Assembly: GCF_024347335.1 (NCBI RefSeq)
Contig: NZ_AP025463.1
Location: forward strand, 3,038,001 to 3,102,000
DNA length: 64,000 nucleotides
From: Vibrio celticus
GTDB taxonomy: Bacteria > Pseudomonadota > Gammaproteobacteria > Enterobacterales > Vibrionaceae
Reading direction: 5' to 3'
The notes beneath the pieces were generated by a model. The model was given only the letters and a program-made list of their open reading frames with translations. It ran no database searches and had not been told where the DNA came from. Positions 34,685 through 46,125 of this stretch are shown piece by piece (the first letter of the stretch is position 1; each line of letters begins with the position of its first letter). The position numbers and the translations under genes are program-made.

Positions 34685-35530
34685 ATGCTACTCGAAGGAA
34701 TCGAAACTCTACTGGTATTGAGTAAAGCAAAGACTATGAGCCGCACAGGCAGTTTGCTTTATATCAGCCAATCAGCGGTCAGCAAACGGATTGCGAATTT
34801 AGAAAAGAAGCTAGGTAAAAAGCTCATTGAACCAAGTGGCCGACAGATAAAGCTCACGCCAGATGCGATAGCATTAATCGAGAGTATTGGCCCGACATTC
34901 AATGAACTTCGTGGGCTTATTTATGAACAGCAAGAGTTGGAAGATACCACTCTCATCACCCTAGACAGCTCTAAGTCTCTGATAGCCGGTTATTTAGGTG
35001 AGATGATGGGCCAATTTATCCAGCAAGATAAATACATCACCATAACCACCAACCACACACCGAGAATCATAGAGCGAGTGCAATCTGGCAAGGCGACTTT
35101 GGGGTTGTGTGCTGGCTTACTGCCACCGCATCATGGGTTGATGACCTTCCATCTGTTTGATGAACCGTTTTACATAGTGAGCAAGTCGCCGCTAACGGAG
35201 CTTCCTCCAATGGTCATCACTAACGACATGACCAATCCTGCCAATTCTTATCAACTTTCTGTATTAGAGAAGTTTGGTATCAAACCCTTGATGGAGATGG
35301 ATGCCTACACCGCAGCAGCTCAACTTGCATTGGGCGGGACTGGGCCAGCGTTAATACCGCTCTCTATCGTAAAAACACTCAATATTGAGCCTCAATATCT
35401 GTATAGTTTCACCGAATTAGCAGGCTTGATTCGGCCGATTCATATCTGTGTCAGACCAAATAGTTACCAGTCTCCACGAGTTAAAACACTGATAGAATCC
35501 ATTGTTGATGCTGTTCCCAAAGCAGTTTAG
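34685..35530 (+). CDS. LysR-family transcriptional regulator
   Basis: 281 aa. The N-terminal winged helix (about residues 1-60) contains the LysR helix-turn-helix LLYISQSAVSKRIANLEKKLG. The rest is a substrate-binding-like effector domain (about 90-275; for example TYIGLCAG-like ATLGLCAGLLPP). The effector is unknown. It has no divergent partner gene, unlike most LysR genes, because the IS630 element ends 95 bp upstream of its ATG and may have altered its promoter. Its last 50 bp overlap the 3' end of the converging TSUP gene. That permease is a plausible target, by position only. Confidence 0.88.
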   Translation: MLLEGIETLLVLSKAKTMSRTGSLLYISQSAVSKRIANLEKKLGKKLIEPSGRQIKLTPDAIALIESIGPTFNELRGLIYEQQELEDTTLITLDSSKSLIAGYLGEMMGQFIQQDKYITITTNHTPRIIERVQSGKATLGLCAGLLPPHHGLMTFHLFDEPFYIVSKSPLTELPPMVITNDMTNPANSYQLSVLEKFGIKPLMEMDAYTAAAQLALGGTGPALIPLSIVKTLNIEPQYLYSFTELAGLIRPIHICVRPNSYQSPRVKTLIESIVDAVPKAV

Positions 35531-36260
35531 ACGCCATTAGCATCGACATCACGATCACAAGGGGGCGAATCCATTTCTGCCCTTTTGTCACCACCACTTT
35601 AGCGCCAAGCTGAGCGCCCATAAATCCACCGACCGCCATCACTAATCCCAACTCCCAAATAGGCAAACCAGCCAAAATAAAGAAGATTAAAGCTGCGATA
35701 TTCGAAGTGAAATTAAGAACCTTAGTACGTGCCGTTGCATCGACTAACGAGAAGTGACCAATCGCAACAAAGCAGACGGTAAAGATAGAACCTGTTCCCG
35801 GGCCGAAAAAGCCATCATAAAAACCCACGCCGCCGCCAATACACAGAGCAAACATCGCCTCAGAGATCTTCTGTTTTCCTTCAGATATTCTAGTTTGCGG
35901 TGCCAACAGAAAATAGAGAGAGATAGCGATAAGCAGCAGTGGGATAACACTGGTCAGTAGGCTCGCATCAATGTGCTGAACTAACTCGGCACCAATAGCA
36001 GAGCCGATAAAGGTACAAAAGATAGCAAGGCGCATCTCTTTGATACTGACAATACCGTTGCGCACGAAATACCAACTCGCAGAGAAGCTGCCAAATGAGC
36101 TTTGGAGTTTGTTGGTTGCCAATGCCTGCGTTGGTGGAACTCCAGCCGCTAGCAATGCAGGTAGAGTCAGTAACCCACCGCCGCCAGCCATTGCATCAAT
36201 AAAGCCTGCTGCCGTTGCAACAACAAACAAGATAGCTAATATTTCTAGAGTGATTTCCAT
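35481..36260 (-). CDS. TSUP (TauE/SafE) family membrane permease
   Basis: 259 aa with about eight membrane helices. The first half carries AGFIDAMAGGGGLLTLPALL (about 18-37) and the second GFYDGFFGPGTGSIF (about 146-160), the two repeats typical of the family once called DUF81. Members export or import sulfur compounds such as sulfite, taurine or sulfoacetate. The substrate here is unknown. It converges with the LysR gene, sharing 50 bp at the 3' ends. Confidence 0.88.
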   Translation of the reverse strand: MEITLEILAILFVVATAAGFIDAMAGGGGLLTLPALLAAGVPPTQALATNKLQSSFGSFSASWYFVRNGIVSIKEMRLAIFCTFIGSAIGAELVQHIDASLLTSVIPLLLIAISLYFLLAPQTRISEGKQKISEAMFALCIGGGVGFYDGFFGPGTGSIFTVCFVAIGHFSLVDATARTKVLNFTSNIAALIFFILAGLPIWELGLVMAVGGFMGAQLGAKVVVTKGQKWIRPLVIVMSMLMASKLLWEQHQQWILSVF

Positions 36261-36383
36261 ATACCCAACGCCTTAAAGTCCTGTGTAGCGACAAGTTACC
36301 ACTCACGGCAGACGAGCAATAACGAAACACAAGATTCTAACCTATTCCAAATATTCATCATTAAGTTACTGCGGAATAACAGA

Positions 36384-36415
36384 CATAAAAAAGCCCACTC
36401 CGAAGAGTGGGCTTT
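36384..36415 (-). terminator. carAB terminator
   Basis: Stem AAAGCCCACTC with GAGTGGGCTTT (36390-36400 and 36405-36415), loop of 4. On the minus strand it is followed by a run of Ts, 40 nt after the carB stop. Confidence 0.92.
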
Positions 36416-36455
36416 GAGCATTTATATCCGCTTATCAACGATACACTTTAGGCGA

Positions 36456-39400
36456 TTAAGCTTGAGAAGCTTTAACCTGAGCGTGTAGCTCTTGAACTGA
36501 AGTTACTGACGTTTTCGCGTCTGCAGTGTGCGCCATACAAGTCGCGAATGCAGCGTTTAGCGTCGTCGTGTAGTTAACTTTCTCAGCAAGTGCACCACGA
36601 CGAAGAACTTTAGAATCTTCAATCGCTTGACGGCCAGCTGCAGTGTTCACGATGTACGTGTACTCGTTGTTCTTGATACGGTCAAGAATGTGAGGACGAC
36701 CTTCGTGTACCTTGTTTACTAGACGTGGGTTGATGCCCGCTTCGCCAAGGATAACCGCAGTACCGTGAGTTGCGTCTAGCTGGTAACCAAGCTTAGATAG
36801 TTTAGATGCTAGGTCAACAACACGCTCTTTGTCGCCTTCGCGAACAGAAAGAAGTGCACGACCGCCTTCTGGGTAGATGTTGCCACAACCCAATTCAGCT
36901 TTAGAGTATGCTTCAGCAAACGTTGGACCAACACCCATAACTTCACCAGTAGAGCGCATTTCTGGGCCTAACAGTGGGTCAACACCAGGGAACTTGTTGA
37001 ATGGAAGTACAACTTCTTTCACTGAGTAGTAAGGTGGGATGATTTCTTTCGTAAAGCCTTGAGACTCTAGAGATTGACCCGCCATTACACGAGCGGCAAT
37101 CTTAGCGATTGGCGCACCAGTTGCTTTAGATACGAATGGAACCGTACGTGCTGCGCGAGGGTTAACCTCGATTAGGTACACTTCATTGTTCTTAACAGCA
37201 AACTGCGTGTTCATCAGACCACGAACACCCAACTCAAACGCCAGCTTTTCAACTTGCTCGCGCATTACGTCTTGGATTTCTTGGCTTAGCGTGTATGCAG
37301 GAAGAGAACATGCTGAGTCACCTGAGTGAACACCCGCTTGCTCGATGTGCTCCATGATACCACCGATTACAACGCGCTCACCGTCACAAATCGCATCTAC
37401 GTCTACTTCAACAGCGTCATCTAGGAAGCTATCAAGTAGTACTGGAGATTCGTTTGATACGCTAACTGCTTCGTTGAAGTAGCGACGTAGGTCTTGCTCG
37501 TCGTATACGATTTCCATCGCACGACCACCAAGTACGTAAGAAGGACGTACAACCAGTGGGAAGCCGATTTCACGAGATTTCTCTACCGCTTGCTCCATTG
37601 TTGTTACTGTTGCGTTTTCTGGCTGAAGTAGGCCTAGACGGTCTACAGCAACTTGGAAACGCTCACGGTCTTCTGCACGGTCGATTGCGTCAGGGCTAGT
37701 ACCGATGATTGGTACGCCAGCCGCTTCAAGAGCACGAGCCAGTTTAAGTGGTGTTTGACCACCGTACTGAACGATTACGCCTTTTGGCTTCTCAACGCGA
37801 GCGATTGCTAGTACGTCTTCCAGAGTTACTGGTTCGAAGTACAGACGGTCAGACGTATCGTAGTCTGTAGAAACAGTCTCAGGGTTACAGTTAACCATGA
37901 TAGTTTCGTAGCCATCTTCACGTAGCGCTAGTGATGCGTGTACACAACAGTAGTCAAATTCGATACCTTGGCCGATGCGGTTTGGACCGCCGCCTAGAAT
38001 CATGATTTTTTCTTTGTCTGTTGGGTTTGCTTCACACTCGTCATCGTAAGATGAGTACATGTAAGCTGTATCAGAAGAGAACTCAGCCGCACATGTATCT
38101 ACACGCTTGTACACTGGGTGGATATCGTATTGGTCACGCAGACGACGGATTTCGCTTTCCGCTACACCTAGAATCTTAGATAGGCGCGCATCAGCAAAAC
38201 CTTTACGCTTAAGCTTGTTTAGCTCGTCTTTGTTCAGACCAGCAAAGCCTTTCGCTTTAAGTTCTTGCTCTAGCTTAACGATGTCTTCGATTTGAACTAG
38301 GAACCAACGGTCGATTTGCGTTAGGTTGAATACACCATCTACCGACATACCAGCACGGAATGCGTCAGCGATGTACCAAATACGCTCTGCGCCAGCTTCT
38401 TTCAGTTCGTGACGGATAGTCGTTAGAGCATCTGGTGCATCTAGGTCTACCATTTCGTCAAAACCAGTCGCGCCAACTTCTAGGCCGCGAAGTGCTTTTT
38501 GTAGAGATTCTTGTTGGTTACGGCCGATAGCCATAACTTCACCAACAGACTTCATTTGCGTCGTTAGACGGTCGTTAGCACCTGCAAATTTCTCGAAGTT
38601 AAAACGAGGAATCTTAGTTACTACGTAGTCGATTGTTGGTTCGAATGATGCTGGCGTTGCGCCGCCAGTGATGTCATTCATTAGCTCGTCTAGCGTGAAG
38701 CCAACAGCCAGTTTCGCTGCAATCTTAGCGATTGGGAAACCTGTTGCTTTAGATGCTAGTGCAGAAGAGCGAGATACACGTGGGTTCATCTCGATGATAA
38801 CCATACGGCCATCTTTCGGGTTGATACCAAACTGTACGTTTGAACCACCTGTTTCAACACCAATCTCACGCAGTACTGCTAGAGATGCGTTACGCATTAG
38901 TTGGTATTCTTTGTCTGTCAGCGTTTGAGCTGGAGCCACGGTGATTGAGTCACCTGTGTGAATACCCATAGGGTCGAAGTTTTCAATCGCACATACGATG
39001 ATGCAGTTGTCGTTTTTGTCACGAACCACTTCCATCTCGTACTCTTTCCAACCGATAAGTGATTCATCGATAAGAAGTTCGTTTGTTGGAGATAAGTCCA
39101 AACCACGACGACAGATTTCTTCAAATTCTTCTTTGTTGTAAGCGATACCGCCACCAGTACCACCCATCGTGAACGATGGACGAATGATACAAGGGAAGCC
39201 AACCATGTCTAAAACTTTGTAAGCTTCTTCCATCGTTTTCGCTGTATCAGCAGTTGGACACTCAAGGCCAATTGCTTTCATTGCTTTATCGAAGCGTGAA
39301 CGGTCTTCTGCTTTATCGATAGCGTCAGCCGTTGCACCAATCATTTCAACACCGAACTCTTCAAGAACGCCGTGCTTTTCTAGGTCTAGAGCACAGTTCA

Positions 39401-39686
39401 ATGCAGTTTGGCCACCCATAGTAGGTAGAACTGCATCAGGCTTCTCTTTAGCGATGATGTTACGCACAACTTCCCATTGAATAGGCTCGATGTAAGTTGC
39501 ATCTGCCATGTCTGGGTCAGTCATGATTGTCGCTGGGTTCGAGTTTACAAGAATAACTCGGTAACCTTCTTCGCGAAGCGCTTTACAAGCTTGAGCACCA
39601 GAGTAATCGAACTCACATGCTTGGCCGATAACGATCGGGCCAGCACCTAGAATAAGAATACTTTTAATGTCAGTACGTTTTGGCAT
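36456..39686 (-). CDS. carB: Carbamoyl phosphate synthase large subunit
   Basis: Makes carbamoyl phosphate from ammonia, bicarbonate and two ATP for pyrimidine and arginine synthesis, 1076 aa (E. coli 1073). Two homologous ATP-grasp halves are visible: the first starts [21 protein letters not shown] and the second [20 protein letters not shown] near residue 560. The C-terminal allosteric domain (about 940-1076) contains [17 protein letters not shown]. It begins 16 nt after the carA stop. Codon bias indicates high expression. Confidence 0.98.
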   Translation of the reverse strand: MPKRTDIKSILILGAGPIVIGQACEFDYSGAQACKALREEGYRVILVNSNPATIMTDPDMADATYIEPIQWEVVRNIIAKEKPDAVLPTMGGQTALNCALDLEKHGVLEEFGVEMIGATADAIDKAEDRSRFDKAMKAIGLECPTADTAKTMEEAYKVLDMVGFPCIIRPSFTMGGTGGGIAYNKEEFEEICRRGLDLSPTNELLIDESLIGWKEYEMEVVRDKNDNCIIVCAIENFDPMGIHTGDSITVAPAQTLTDKEYQLMRNASLAVLREIGVETGGSNVQFGINPKDGRMVIIEMNPRVSRSSALASKATGFPIAKIAAKLAVGFTLDELMNDITGGATPASFEPTIDYVVTKIPRFNFEKFAGANDRLTTQMKSVGEVMAIGRNQQESLQKALRGLEVGATGFDEMVDLDAPDALTTIRHELKEAGAERIWYIADAFRAGMSVDGVFNLTQIDRWFLVQIEDIVKLEQELKAKGFAGLNKDELNKLKRKGFADARLSKILGVAESEIRRLRDQYDIHPVYKRVDTCAAEFSSDTAYMYSSYDDECEANPTDKEKIMILGGGPNRIGQGIEFDYCCVHASLALREDGYETIMVNCNPETVSTDYDTSDRLYFEPVTLEDVLAIARVEKPKGVIVQYGGQTPLKLARALEAAGVPIIGTSPDAIDRAEDRERFQVAVDRLGLLQPENATVTTMEQAVEKSREIGFPLVVRPSYVLGGRAMEIVYDEQDLRRYFNEAVSVSNESPVLLDSFLDDAVEVDVDAICDGERVVIGGIMEHIEQAGVHSGDSACSLPAYTLSQEIQDVMREQVEKLAFELGVRGLMNTQFAVKNNEVYLIEVNPRAARTVPFVSKATGAPIAKIAARVMAGQSLESQGFTKEIIPPYYSVKEVVLPFNKFPGVDPLLGPEMRSTGEVMGVGPTFAEAYSKAELGCGNIYPEGGRALLSVREGDKERVVDLASKLSKLGYQLDATHGTAVILGEAGINPRLVNKVHEGRPHILDRIKNNEYTYIVNTAAGRQAIEDSKVLRRGALAEKVNYTTTLNAAFATCMAHTADAKTSVTSVQELHAQVKASQA

Positions 39687-39702
39687 TGTCTACTACTCCG
39701 AA

Positions 39703-40842
39703 TTACGCTGTGTGCTGTTTGATTAGTTCAATAAAGTGGTCGAATAACGGCGCTGCGTCTTCTGGACCTGGGCTTGCTTCAGGGTGACCTTGGAAGCTGA
39801 ATGCTGGTTTGTCTGTACGGTGAATACCTTGCAGAGAACCATCAAATAGTGATTTGTGCGTTGCACGTAGTGTCTCTGGAAGGGTTTCTTCGTCAGCAGC
39901 AAAGCCGTGGTTTTGCGAAGTAATCATCACAACATCACGATCTAAATCTTTAACCGGGTGGTTTGCACCGTGGTGACCAAACTTCATCTTCACTGTCTTA
40001 GCGCCTGACGCAAGAGCTAGAATCTGGTGACCTAGACAGATACCGAAGATTGGTAAGCCTTTTTCTAGGAACACTTTTGTCGCTTCAATTGCGTAAGTAC
40101 ATGGTTCTGGGTCACCAGGGCCATTTGAAAGGAAAACACCGTCTGGGTTCAGAGCTAGTACTTCTTCAGCAGAAGTTTCAGCAGGAACAACCGTTAGGCG
40201 GCAGCCGCGGTCAACAAGCATTCGTAGGATGTTTCGTTTTGCACCGAAGTCATAAGCAACAACGTGGTATGGCAATTCAGAGTCTGCTTTCGCTTCAGGA
40301 AGTCCACCCGTAAGCGTCCACGAACCTTGTTTCCATTGATACGCTTCTTTTGTTGTAACTTCTTTCGCAAGGTCCATACCTTTCAGGCCAGGAAATTCTT
40401 TTGCTTTAGCTAGAGCCAAAGCTTCGTCTAAATTGTTACCCGCTACGATACAACCGTTCTGAGCGCCTTTTTCACGAAGAATACGCGTCAGTTTACGAGT
40501 ATCGATATCAGCGATACCAACAACGTTTTGCGACTTAAGGTAATCAGAAAGGGATTGTTCATTACGGAAGTTAGAAGCGATTAGAGGGAGATCGCGAATC
40601 ACAAGGCCTTGAGCGTGGATTGAAGAAGATTCTTCGTCTTCGGAATTGGTTCCGGTATTGCCAATGTGAGGGTAAGTAAGGGTAACGATTTGTTGAGAAT
40701 AGGAAGGATCAGTGAGGATTTCTTGGTACCCCGTCATCGAGGTATTAAAAACGACTTCACCAACTGCAGAACCTACAGCGCCAATGGCTTCACCGTGAAA
40801 TACTGTCCCATCTTCTAGGACGAGTAGTGCTGACTTCTTCAA
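39703..40842 (-). CDS. carA: Carbamoyl phosphate synthase small subunit
   Basis: Class I glutamine amidotransferase subunit, 379 aa (E. coli 382). The catalytic Cys is residue 269 (FGICLGHQ), as in E. coli, with the His/Glu pair in [11 protein letters not shown]. The start codon is TTG at 40842, with a strong GGAGGT 5 nt upstream and no in-frame ATG near it; the protein then begins [12 protein letters not shown], which aligns with the E. coli N-terminus. As I recall, E. coli carA also starts with TTG. Tandem ARG boxes overlap a candidate promoter just upstream. Confidence 0.97.
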   Translation of the reverse strand: MKKSALLVLEDGTVFHGEAIGAVGSAVGEVVFNTSMTGYQEILTDPSYSQQIVTLTYPHIGNTGTNSEDEESSSIHAQGLVIRDLPLIASNFRNEQSLSDYLKSQNVVGIADIDTRKLTRILREKGAQNGCIVAGNNLDEALALAKAKEFPGLKGMDLAKEVTTKEAYQWKQGSWTLTGGLPEAKADSELPYHVVAYDFGAKRNILRMLVDRGCRLTVVPAETSAEEVLALNPDGVFLSNGPGDPEPCTYAIEATKVFLEKGLPIFGICLGHQILALASGAKTVKMKFGHHGANHPVKDLDRDVVMITSQNHGFAADEETLPETLRATHKSLFDGSLQGIHRTDKPAFSFQGHPEASPGPEDAAPLFDHFIELIKQHTA

Positions 40843-40853
40843 GACAACCTCCA

Positions 40854-40905
40854 GAAATAAAAATGCATTAAAATTGATTTAATTTGCAAATCTACCTTCC
40901 TGCAA
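40854..40905 (-). promoter_or_regulatory. carAB promoter with tandem ARG boxes
   Basis: On the minus strand, TGCAAATTAAATCA (40888-40875) and TGCATTTTTATTTC (40867-40854) each match about seven of ten fixed positions of the ARG-box core TGAAT-N4-ATTCA. They are separated by 7 bp, the spacing expected for two 18-bp boxes 3 bp apart. They overlap the -10 of a candidate promoter: TTGCAG (40905-40900), a 17-bp spacer and TTAAAT (40882-40877). This layout resembles E. coli carAB P2, which ArgR represses. Confidence 0.6.
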
Positions 40906-41302
40906 CACCAGAAACTGCGTGTTTATGGAAATTAGACAAATTGGCGGTATTTTAGTGATGTGCGTGATACGTGTCAACATTTAACGCAAAAGAAATTAAA
41001 CATTTGTAAGGACTAATTCAATTTATGCCATCAAAGCTTCAAAAGTTCAACTTTCATGCTCATTTCGGCCGAATATTACGATTTTCTAATTTTCACCCCT
41101 CATTTTAGCCAACCATAGAGTAATAAAAATATCAGCAACAAAACGCAATCGATAAATACAAAGAGAAAAGATCGTAATTTAAAGACCTAAAACAAAAAAC
41201 ACATTATAAGCATTAAAAAAGACAGTTAAATAAGAGAAAATCGACGATAAGAAGAAACTATAGGGAGGTTTGTAAAAGGGATATTACGAAGGGAAATGTA
41301 TC
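40906..41302. other. AT-rich gap upstream of carA
   Basis: Nearly 400 bp, strongly AT-rich with A-tracts and no credible ORF on either strand. It could hold a second, pyrimidine-regulated carAB promoter as in E. coli, but I cannot point to one. Confidence 0.4.
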
Positions 41303-41333
41303 AAATAAAGAAAGCGCCGGCAATTGCCAGCGC
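41303..41333 (-). terminator. dapB terminator
   Basis: Minus-strand stem GCGCTGGC with GCCGGCGC (41333-41314, one G-T pair) and loop AATT, followed by TTTCTTTATTT. It lies 12 nt after the dapB stop. Confidence 0.85.
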
Positions 41334-41345
41334 ATAAATATCTAT

Positions 41346-42191
<846 letters not shown>

Positions 42192-42262
42192 TTATCTCTT
42201 GCAGCAACGTTCAATCGATTAATCTCTTTAAACTAACAACAATCTCAAACTCAGGCTAGCAA

Positions 42263-42661
42263 TTACGAAAACTCTTTTATCACTCGCTCTAAAATTGGCA
42301 CATTTGCCTCTGGGAAGGCGTATTGATTCAATGATTCTAGGCTTACCCATTCACCTTGTTGACCTTCTTTGCCATAAGGTTGTTCCTCAAAGTCAGTCAC
42401 AAGGATGAAGTCGAACTTAAGCGACTTATCGGTGTAATCAAACTCAAGGTGCTCAAACAGAGACTGTTCTGTCACCTTGATGCCAATCTCTTCATCAAGC
42501 TCACGAGTCATAGCTTGTTCAATGGTTTCGCCCACTTCAACCTTGCCACCAGGAAATTCCCAGAAACCGCCTTTGTGTTTGTCGTCCGGACGTTTAGTGA
42601 TAAATACCTGTGACTTATCTTGGTTGAAGATAATGCCCGCAACAATGTGGATTCTTTTCAT
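42263..42661 (-). CDS. mutT: 8-oxo-dGTP diphosphatase MutT
   Basis: Nudix hydrolase that removes oxidised dGTP from the nucleotide pool, preventing A:T to C:G mutations, 132 aa (E. coli 129). The Nudix box is complete: GGKVEVGETIEQAMTREL followed by DEEIGI (about residues 37-60). The N-terminal IHIVAGIIFN and FITKRPDDKHKGGFWEFPGG match MutT. As in E. coli it lies downstream of secA, but here repeats and a terminator separate them by 349 bp. Confidence 0.95.
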   Translation of the reverse strand: MKRIHIVAGIIFNQDKSQVFITKRPDDKHKGGFWEFPGGKVEVGETIEQAMTRELDEEIGIKVTEQSLFEHLEFDYTDKSLKFDFILVTDFEEQPYGKEGQQGEWVSLESLNQYAFPEANVPILERVIKEFS

Positions 42662-42709
42662 GTGTTGGTGTTCCTTAATAAAACGCTTAACTCACATAGT
42701 CCCTGAATA

Positions 42710-42816
42710 CGTCATCCTCAAGAAGGAGGAACGACTGAGTTGGGGATATAAAACAACGTGAGCCTAACTAAACGAGACTCCCTACTACGCTCGTTCCTCG
42801 CTATAGGGAATGACGA
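42710..42816. repeat. Pair of short intergenic palindromic repeats
   Basis: The first unit begins CGTCATCCTCAAGAAGGAGG (42710-42729) and folds CCTC against GAGG. The second (42774-42816) pairs TCCCTA (42779-42784) with TAGGGA (42804-42809) around CTACGCTCGTTCCTCGC, then runs to GAATGACGAC. Sequences of this type are, as I recall, common between genes in vibrios. They look like small mobile palindromes or processed-RNA motifs. Confidence 0.55.
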
Positions 42817-42852
42817 CTTCCTTGCGTAACAAAGTAAGCCACGAAATTTACA

Positions 42853-42881
42853 TACAAAAAGAGCCGCCTAGGCGACTCTTT
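42853..42881 (-). terminator. secA terminator
   Basis: Stem AAAGAGCCGCC with GGCGACTCTTT (42858-42868 and 42871-42881; one mismatch) and a run of Ts on the minus strand. It lies 130 nt beyond the secA stop, after the long hairpin repeat. Confidence 0.8.
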
Positions 42882-42911
42882 ATATTCTATTTATCAGTTT
42901 TATGAAGCTAA

Positions 42912-42995
42912 GTTGTAGTGCTTGAGAGCAAGGCGGTGGCACAGAGCTTACGACTGTAAGTGAGTACCACCAACGCAGCTATCATGCGCTACAAC
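42912..42995. repeat. 84-bp imperfect palindrome, long hairpin repeat
   Basis: The arms pair across almost the whole length: GTTGTAGTGC with GCGCTACAAC, TTGAGAGC with GCTATCAT, GGCGGTGG with CCACCAAC, and GCTTAC with GTAAGT at the tip around CGACT. It lies directly after the secA stop. Its form suggests a dispersed Vibrio intergenic repeat; it may stabilise the secA mRNA 3' end. Confidence 0.65.
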
Positions 42996-43010
42996 AACGA
43001 TTCATTAAAC

Positions 43011-45737
43011 TTACGCGATTTTACCGTGACACTGCTTGTACTTCTTGCCACTTCCACATGGGCATGGTTCGTTACGACCCACTTTACGCTCATCACGTAC
43101 TACCGTTTGTGGAGATGCCGCTTCAGCTTCATCGTCAGCTAGCTGGTTTTCAGCCGTTGCATGTTGTGCTTGTGCACGACGCGCCGCTTCTTCAGCTTGA
43201 GCTTGACGTTGAGCTTCCATCTTTTCAACTTCTTCTTGTTGCTGAACGCGAACTTTAGAAAGGATGGTAACAACGTCTGTTTTTAGTACATCTAGTAGGC
43301 CTTCAAACAGTTCAAACGACTCGCGCTTGTACTCTTGTTTCGGGTTCTTCTGAGCGTAACCACGCAGGTGGATACCTTGACGAAGGTGATCCATCGCAGC
43401 CAAATGCTCTTTCCAAAGACCGTCTAGCGTTTGTAGCATCACAGATTTCTCGAAGTTACGCAGTACTTGAGCACCAACCACTTCTTCTTTCTGTTTGTAC
43501 GAATCAACCGCCATGCCAAGAATACGCTCACGCAAAGCTTCTTCATAAAGCTTGTCGTCTTCGTCTAACCAACCTTGAATATCAAAGTCTAGATCAAAGT
43601 CATTCTTCAGACGATCTTGTAGACCCGCGATATCCCACATGTCTTCAAGAGACTGAGGTGCGATGTATTCATCAATGACTGATGCCAGTACATCTTCACG
43701 GTTGTGTTCGATCATCTCACTGATGTCGTCAGAACTCATCAGTTCGTCACGAAGCTCATAAACCACTTTACGTTGGTCATTGGCTACATCATCGTACTCA
43801 AGAAGCTGCTTACGGATATCGAAGTTACGACCTTCAACTTTACGTTGTGCTTTTTCAATTGAGCGAGAAAGCATCTTAGATTCGATCGCTTCGCCTTCGT
43901 CCATACCACTTTGGATAAGACCAGCCATACGATCTGATGTAAAGATACGTAGCAGAGAATCTTCCATTGATAGGTAGAAACGAGAAGAACCCGCATCACC
44001 TTGACGACCAGAACGACCACGTAGCTGGTTATCGATACGGCGAGATTCATGACGTTCAGTACCAATGATGTGCAGACCACCTGACTCAAGTACTTTATCG
44101 TGGATTACTCTCCAATCAGCTTTGATCTTCTCGATCTGCTCTTTGGTTGGATTCTCTAGCTTCTCAACTTGTGCCTGCCAGCTACCACCTAACACGATAT
44201 CGGTACCACGACCGGCCATGTTAGTTGCGATAGTTACCGCACTCGGCATACCAGCTTGTGCAACGATCTCTGCTTCCATTTCGTGGAATTTAGCATTTAG
44301 AACGCTGTGCTTAATTTTTGCTTTTTTCAGTGCGTTAGACAGTAGTTCAGACTTCTCGATAGAAACCGTACCAACCAGTGATGGCTGACCAGCTGCTACA
44401 CGGTCTTTGATGTCTTCAATGATCGCATTGAACTTGTCTTCTTCAGTACGATAAACCACATCTGGCATATCGTTACGAACCATAGGTTTGTTGGTTGGGA
44501 TAACCACAGTTTCTAGGCCGTAGATAGACTGGAATTCGAAAGCTTCAGTATCGGCAGTACCTGTCATACCTGACAGTTTTTCGTATAGACGGAAGAAGTT
44601 CTGGAATGTAATCGATGCTAGCGTCTGGTTTTCATTCTGAATCTTCACACCTTCTTTAGCTTCAACAGCTTGGTGTAAACCTTCAGACCAACGACGACCT
44701 GGCATAGTACGACCAGTATGTTCATCAACGATAACCACTTCGCCTTCTTCAGTAACGATGTAGTCGACGTCTTTCTCAAACAATACGTGTGCACGCAGCG
44801 CTGCATTAACATGGTGCAATAGGCTGATATTTGTTGGAGAGTAAAGCGTGTCACCCTCTTCCATCAGGCCGTTTTTCACCATTAGCTCTTCTACAAATTC
44901 TTGACCGTTTTCAGTCAGGTGAACCTGCTTCGATTTCTCGTCCATGGTGTAATGACCTTCACCACGGTACTCTTCAGAATCTTCTTTATCTTGGCGCTCA
45001 AGGTTAGGGATCAACGTGTTAATACGCGTGTAAAGATCTGAACTATCTTCAGCTGGGCCAGAGATAATAAGTGGAGTACGAGCTTCATCGATTAAGATTG
45101 AGTCAACTTCATCGACAACAGCGAAGAAGCGTTCACGTTGAACACGATCTTCAGCACGGAAAGCCATGTTGTCACGTAGGTAATCGAAACCAAACTCGTT
45201 GTTTGTTCCGTATAGGATGTCAGCTTGGTACGCTTCTTTTTTCTCTGGCGGAGCCATGTTTGGCACGTTCACGCCAACCGTCATACCAAGAAATTCAAAT
45301 AATGGGCGGTTTGTTTCCGCATCACGCTTCGCTAGGTAGTCGTTCACCGTTACTACGTGAACACCTTTGCTAGGTAGGGCGTTAAGATAAGCTGGTAAGG
45401 TTGCTGTAAGAGTCTTACCTTCACCAGTACGCATTTCTGCAATTTGGCCAGCATTTAGAACCATGCCGCCAATCATTTGCACGTCAAAGTGACGCATGCC
45501 GTAAACACGCTTAGACGCTTCACGTACCGTAGCAAATGCTTCCGGTAGAAGCTGGTCTAGCGATTCACCTTTATCTAAGCGCTCACGAAACTCAACCGTT
45601 TTTGCTTTTAGCTCTTCGTCTGAAAGTGCTTCAAACGTTGGTTCGTAGTTATTAATTTCTTTTACAATTTTTCTAAGGCGGCGCAGTGTTCTGTCATTGC
45701 GACTGCCAATTACCTTTGTCAGCAGCTTAGTAATCAT
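43011..45737 (-). CDS. secA: Preprotein translocase ATPase SecA
   Basis: Motor ATPase that drives secreted proteins through SecYEG, 908 aa (E. coli 901). Walker A is MRTGEGKTL (GEGKT at 105-109), with the DEAD-like [15 protein letters not shown] near residue 207, the helicase motif [11 protein letters not shown], and [13 protein letters not shown]. The C-terminal zinc-binding SecB-interaction tail [13 protein letters not shown] is intact. No secM-like gene precedes it, so control by a SecM arrest peptide is unlikely here. It has its own 388-bp upstream region. Confidence 0.98.
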   Translation of the reverse strand: MITKLLTKVIGSRNDRTLRRLRKIVKEINNYEPTFEALSDEELKAKTVEFRERLDKGESLDQLLPEAFATVREASKRVYGMRHFDVQMIGGMVLNAGQIAEMRTGEGKTLTATLPAYLNALPSKGVHVVTVNDYLAKRDAETNRPLFEFLGMTVGVNVPNMAPPEKKEAYQADILYGTNNEFGFDYLRDNMAFRAEDRVQRERFFAVVDEVDSILIDEARTPLIISGPAEDSSDLYTRINTLIPNLERQDKEDSEEYRGEGHYTMDEKSKQVHLTENGQEFVEELMVKNGLMEEGDTLYSPTNISLLHHVNAALRAHVLFEKDVDYIVTEEGEVVIVDEHTGRTMPGRRWSEGLHQAVEAKEGVKIQNENQTLASITFQNFFRLYEKLSGMTGTADTEAFEFQSIYGLETVVIPTNKPMVRNDMPDVVYRTEEDKFNAIIEDIKDRVAAGQPSLVGTVSIEKSELLSNALKKAKIKHSVLNAKFHEMEAEIVAQAGMPSAVTIATNMAGRGTDIVLGGSWQAQVEKLENPTKEQIEKIKADWRVIHDKVLESGGLHIIGTERHESRRIDNQLRGRSGRQGDAGSSRFYLSMEDSLLRIFTSDRMAGLIQSGMDEGEAIESKMLSRSIEKAQRKVEGRNFDIRKQLLEYDDVANDQRKVVYELRDELMSSDDISEMIEHNREDVLASVIDEYIAPQSLEDMWDIAGLQDRLKNDFDLDFDIQGWLDEDDKLYEEALRERILGMAVDSYKQKEEVVGAQVLRNFEKSVMLQTLDGLWKEHLAAMDHLRQGIHLRGYAQKNPKQEYKRESFELFEGLLDVLKTDVVTILSKVRVQQQEEVEKMEAQRQAQAEEAARRAQAQHATAENQLADDEAEAASPQTVVRDERKVGRNEPCPCGSGKKYKQCHGKIA

Positions 45738-46125
45738 GTGCTTGGAATCTCTTCGTTCTCAGATCGTCCGCGATCTATTTTAAATGCCGTCAGTCTCTAC
45801 TAGCTATGAACTAGTCTTCAGTTACTAACCAAGGATACTGAGATAAATCTAGTATCTTTGATATTGTACTTGAGAGTAGAGTTTTCAAGGCTTGAGTTAA
45901 AATTAATGCCCTTTAGTGTAAGTAATTTTCACACCAACGACCATTTATAACCCCATTTGTTTGATGTGCTTGGAACTTTTCTTTCTAATTGCTGACGGAT
46001 TAGCCAGACTGTAGCCCATTGGTAGTCAACTTTCGGATGTTGACGACACTGTATCTGGAAAATAGATACAAAAAAACCAGGTTAATGACCTGGTTTTCGA
46101 AATCTTATATTGTTGTAAACAACAA
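45738..46125 (-). other. secA upstream region with stacked hairpins
   Basis: Holds the lpxC terminator and, beyond it, two more inverted repeats: TGTATCT/AGATACA (46050-46070) and GTCAAC/GTTGAC (46025-46044). The rest is probable secA promoter and leader; I see no confident promoter. A minus-strand frame without a start codon (about 46078-45930) and a 13-codon ORF are the only coding signals, and I do not support either. Confidence 0.5.
46066..46097 (-). terminator. lpxC / dcw cluster terminator
   Basis: Stem AAAACCAGGT (46073-46082) with ACCTGGTTTT (46088-46097), 5-nt loop; on the minus strand it is followed by seven Ts. It marks the end of the long dcw transcription unit. Confidence 0.92.

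Larger units (their letters stand above)
42662..43010. other. Repeat-rich gap between mutT and secA
   Basis: Contains no gene. From the mutT side it holds two GTCAT-type palindromic units (42710-42816), the secA terminator (42853-42881) and a long imperfect hairpin repeat (42912-42995), each listed separately. Confidence 0.7.

Noticed and set aside
45930..46078. Minus-strand frame of about 45 codons upstream of secA (ending WGYKWSLV)
   Set aside because: It has no start codon after its upstream stop and begins inside the lpxC terminator. A SecM-like role was considered, but there is no signal sequence or start.
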